Source of the DNA: CAWUIO01 sp963922455
GTDB taxonomy: Bacteria > Bacteroidota > Bacteroidia > Cytophagales > Microscillaceae
Assembly (NCBI GenBank): GCA_963922455.1
Contig: CAWUIO010000001.1
Coordinates: 1-64,000 of the forward strand
Direction: 5' to 3'
DNA: 64,000 bases
Every line of letters starts with the position of its first letter. Position 1 is the stretch's first letter. This document shows positions 62,230-64,000 of the stretch, in pieces. The notes below the pieces were generated by a model that did not search any database, was not told where the DNA came from, and worked only from the letters and a program-made list of their open reading frames with translations. The translations under genes and the position numbers were made by a program.

Positions 62230-63198
62230 TTAGCCTTTTTGGGCACTCTTGACTGCCTTGATATATTTGGGGTTACGAATTTGGCTCATGGCAAGATCAT
62301 ACAGATCCCGGTGTTCTTGTAGGCTATCTTCATGGATCAGATTACTGAGAAATTTAGCCAGGACAAAATCCCGGGTTTCTCCCTGAAAATGTTCTAGGAT
62401 TAAATTTAATTCTTGTTCAGGACTGGGCATTCTCCCATATTTTTGGAGGGAAGCTTCCTGGACGTAGACCTCCGTTACGAAAGCATCATACTCGGGAACT
62501 TTCAAATAAATATCCTCATTAATGGGCAAGTGCAAGGCAAATTGGAGGAAGTCATCGCTTATATCGGCTGGGCGCATCTGATTGTTGGCCCGGATCTTTC
62601 TTTTTAGGTATTCCCAGGTGTGCAAGGCACTTTCGTAGCGGATTTGATGCTGCGCCAAGTGGAAAAATTCTTCGGATAAGGAATCGCTGAGGTGGTGCTC
62701 GCCCAAATAGAAGAGTTGTACTTGTTCACGATGGAAGATAAACTTCTGAAAATCGGCCAGGGACTTCTTCATGGTCTCCTCTCCACAATAAAATTCCCGG
62801 TCTTTGTTTAACACAAAACGGTCTATACGCTCTTTGATGAAGTTGTTTTCGTTGGCCCCTTCACCTTGATAGTGTATGCTGCTGTGCAACTTTCCTGAGG
62901 CAAACTGGATGCTAATATCCGTATTCGGACGAAGGTAAAAATCAAGCTCTTGCCCAGCATAATACAACTCGGCAAATACGGCATCGTCTAGGGGAATGTT
63001 AAAAGAAAAGGTGTTTTGCTTGTTTAGCTTTTGCTTATAGTATAGTGTGTGGTAGCTAATGCGTTCGGTAATGATGCGTACCTCAATACTATCTTCACTG
63101 GGGGAAATAATAGTACCTTGGATTCGGGCTTGGGGTAAAACTGATTGGCTGAGTAATATCAGGGGGAAGAATAAGGAAAGTATGGCCTTGGTTTTCAT
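62230..63198 (-). CDS. Exported protein resembling the N-terminal part of TlpA-like thioredoxins
   Basis: Exported protein of 322 residues. The signal is AILSLFFPLILLSQSVLPQ. A DUF4369-like beta domain follows (ARIQGTIISPSEDSIEVRI; FSFNIPLDDAVFAELYYAGQEL), then a helical region with RIDRFVLNKDREFYC. The C-terminus (DLAMSQIRNPKYIKAVKSAQKG) looks like the helix that in Bacteroidota TlpA/ResA-like proteins comes just before the thioredoxin domain, but the protein ends there, so it has no CxxC domain. The ATG at 63198 is preferred to the longer frame from 63243. Element copy 14 lies about 50 bases after the stop. The assignment is tentative. Confidence 0.7.
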   Translation of the reverse strand: MKTKAILSLFFPLILLSQSVLPQARIQGTIISPSEDSIEVRIITERISYHTLYYKQKLNKQNTFSFNIPLDDAVFAELYYAGQELDFYLRPNTDISIQFASGKLHSSIHYQGEGANENNFIKERIDRFVLNKDREFYCGEETMKKSLADFQKFIFHREQVQLFYLGEHHLSDSLSEEFFHLAQHQIRYESALHTWEYLKRKIRANNQMRPADISDDFLQFALHLPINEDIYLKVPEYDAFVTEVYVQEASLQKYGRMPSPEQELNLILEHFQGETRDFVLAKFLSNLIHEDSLQEHRDLYDLAMSQIRNPKYIKAVKSAQKG

Positions 63199-63338
63199 AG
63201 CTAATTGGGGTTCTGTGCGTGTATTCCTTTTTAAAAACTGCAAATATGGTACGAATCTTACGTGATTTATGCAGTTTTTTTGTCGACCAGCTTGTTAAAA
63301 TCAGGAAGTAGCAGATTTTGACTACTTATTTGGCCCAA

Positions 63339-64000
63339 TCAATCTATTGCTTGAAAGGAAATCTGGAGGATAGCCTTCTTGTCGCCCAATTGGTAAAATT
63401 TGGTGTAGCTAAGTCTTTTATGCCAACCCGTGGCTAGCTCGATCACGTACTCGTAAGTCTCATAGGCTTGAAAACGCTCTAGGTGCTGCGCTAACTCCTC
63501 AGGGCTAAGCGGGTCTTCTCTAACTTGTTCTATCATTTGCCTCAACAGTTCTTTTAGAACTCCGGCTTGGTACCGTTTCTCGATACGAAGCCGGGCCTCG
63601 TTAAGCTTGGAGTTGGCTTCTATTAGTTGAAAATTGTAATACCCTGGGAGTTTCGTATTATTAATTGGGCTTTTAATTGGGGTATCATACTGAAATCCCT
63701 TCTTAGTGTAGACCGTACCGTAAGGAAAAAAGTAAGTGAGGATTTTTTGGCGATGCGAGTCAAACATTTCTTGGGCTGAAGCTGGTTTTTGGGTTTGAGG
63801 AAGCTCATTTTGCTTTAGATTATCCAAGAGTTGTTGAGAGAGTGAAGCTTCGTAAGTTGAGATGAGTTGCTTTTTGTTAGCAATCTTATCAAATTGACCT
63901 AGTTCGTCGGTAAGTAAAACGAGGTCGGGCCATTCCTCTATGCTCAGCTCGAGGTTTTCTGGTGTATTCCGGGACCGCCAACGGAGCGTATAGGATGTTT
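63339..64000 (-). CDS. Hypothetical protein (5' end outside window)
   Basis: The frame is open from the stop at 63339 to the window end, at least 220 residues, so the TTG at 63827 is not the start. No family is recognised. The visible part is soluble and helical, with a Gln-rich segment (SLSQQLLDNLKQNELPQ), a likely coiled coil (EANSKLNEARLRIEKRYQAG) and a C-terminal beta part (YEYVIELATGWHKRLSYTKFY). The N-terminal visible portion (TPENLELSIEEWPDLVLLTDELGQFDK) is acidic. It is on the same strand as the TlpA-like gene, 141 bases upstream. Function unknown. Confidence 0.65.
   Translation of the reverse strand, partial: TSYTLRWRSRNTPENLELSIEEWPDLVLLTDELGQFDKIANKKQLISTYEASLSQQLLDNLKQNELPQTQKPASAQEMFDSHRQKILTYFFPYGTVYTKKGFQYDTPIKSPINNTKLPGYYNFQLIEANSKLNEARLRIEKRYQAGVLKELLRQMIEQVREDPLSPEELAQHLERFQAYETYEYVIELATGWHKRLSYTKFYQLGDKKAILQISFQAID

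Overview
The window looks like a chromosomal segment of a Bacteroidota bacterium. The evidence is two giant secreted proteins and one decayed gene with type IX secretion (T9SS) C-terminal sorting domains, a FecI/FecR/STN surface-signalling operon, LytS/LytTR and Y_Y_Y-SpoIIE signalling proteins, a DUF5916 outer-membrane protein, and TAnnTTTG-like promoter boxes. The class cannot be fixed from the sequence; a Saprospiria- or Cytophagia-like organism would fit. No rRNA, tRNA, CRISPR array, phage or transposase gene was found.

Layout. 1-2.9 kb: HtrA-like protease (5' end outside the window) and a LytS/LytTR two-component pair. 3.1-4.5 kb: a secreted HExxH protein and an unknown protein. 5.0-10.0 kb: a DUF2147 + TolC + adaptor + FtsX-permease + ATPase efflux operon. 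10.2-17.6 kb: a sodium-solute symporter and a flavin monooxygenase, divergent from a very large multi-PAS sigma-54 activator that is flanked by matching palindromes. 18-20 kb: a PAS/GAF sensor that has a phospho-acceptor helix but no ATPase domain. 20.1-26.6 kb: Tag glycosylase, a propeller/SpoIIE phosphatase receptor and two lipoproteins. 26.7-29.8 kb: ECF sigma factor, FecR anti-sigma factor and an STN-barrel receptor. 30.5-36.3 kb: a four-module T9SS protein. 36.4-41.6 kb: small enzymes, an amidase and an ECF sigma / anti-sigma-like / Spy-like operon. 42.6-49.1 kb: a 2146-residue CBM/PA14/LamG T9SS protein. 49.6-53.7 kb: a double-glycine leader peptide gene with its own promoter and terminator, convergent with HlyD and C39-peptidase ABC exporter genes. 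53.9-58.5 kb: a decayed T9SS gene, a BNR-propeller + MoaD-like pair, and SufS/SufU. 58.6-64 kb: DUF5916 barrel, GNAT acetyltransferase, a TlpA-N-terminal-like protein, and an unknown gene cut by the window end.

The most striking non-genic signal is a family of about 130-bp structured intergenic elements, 14 copies in 64 kb, seven in each orientation. Every copy starts GGGGCT(G/T) and ends ATCCCT(C/A)AGCC. The variable base at one end always matches the one at the other end (GGCTG with CAGCC, GGCTT with AAGCC; 14 of 14). In nearly all copies an internal stem of unrelated sequence is also kept complementary. This looks like a folded RNA or hairpin DNA element maintained by selection or copying, and I do not recognise it as a named family.

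The best candidate for a self-contained undescribed system is the 54-residue leader peptide with an 11-residue C-terminal product and its adjacent peptidase-exporter. Also worth attention are the palindrome-flanked multi-PAS activator and the MoaD-like/BNR pair facing a cysteine desulfurase operon.
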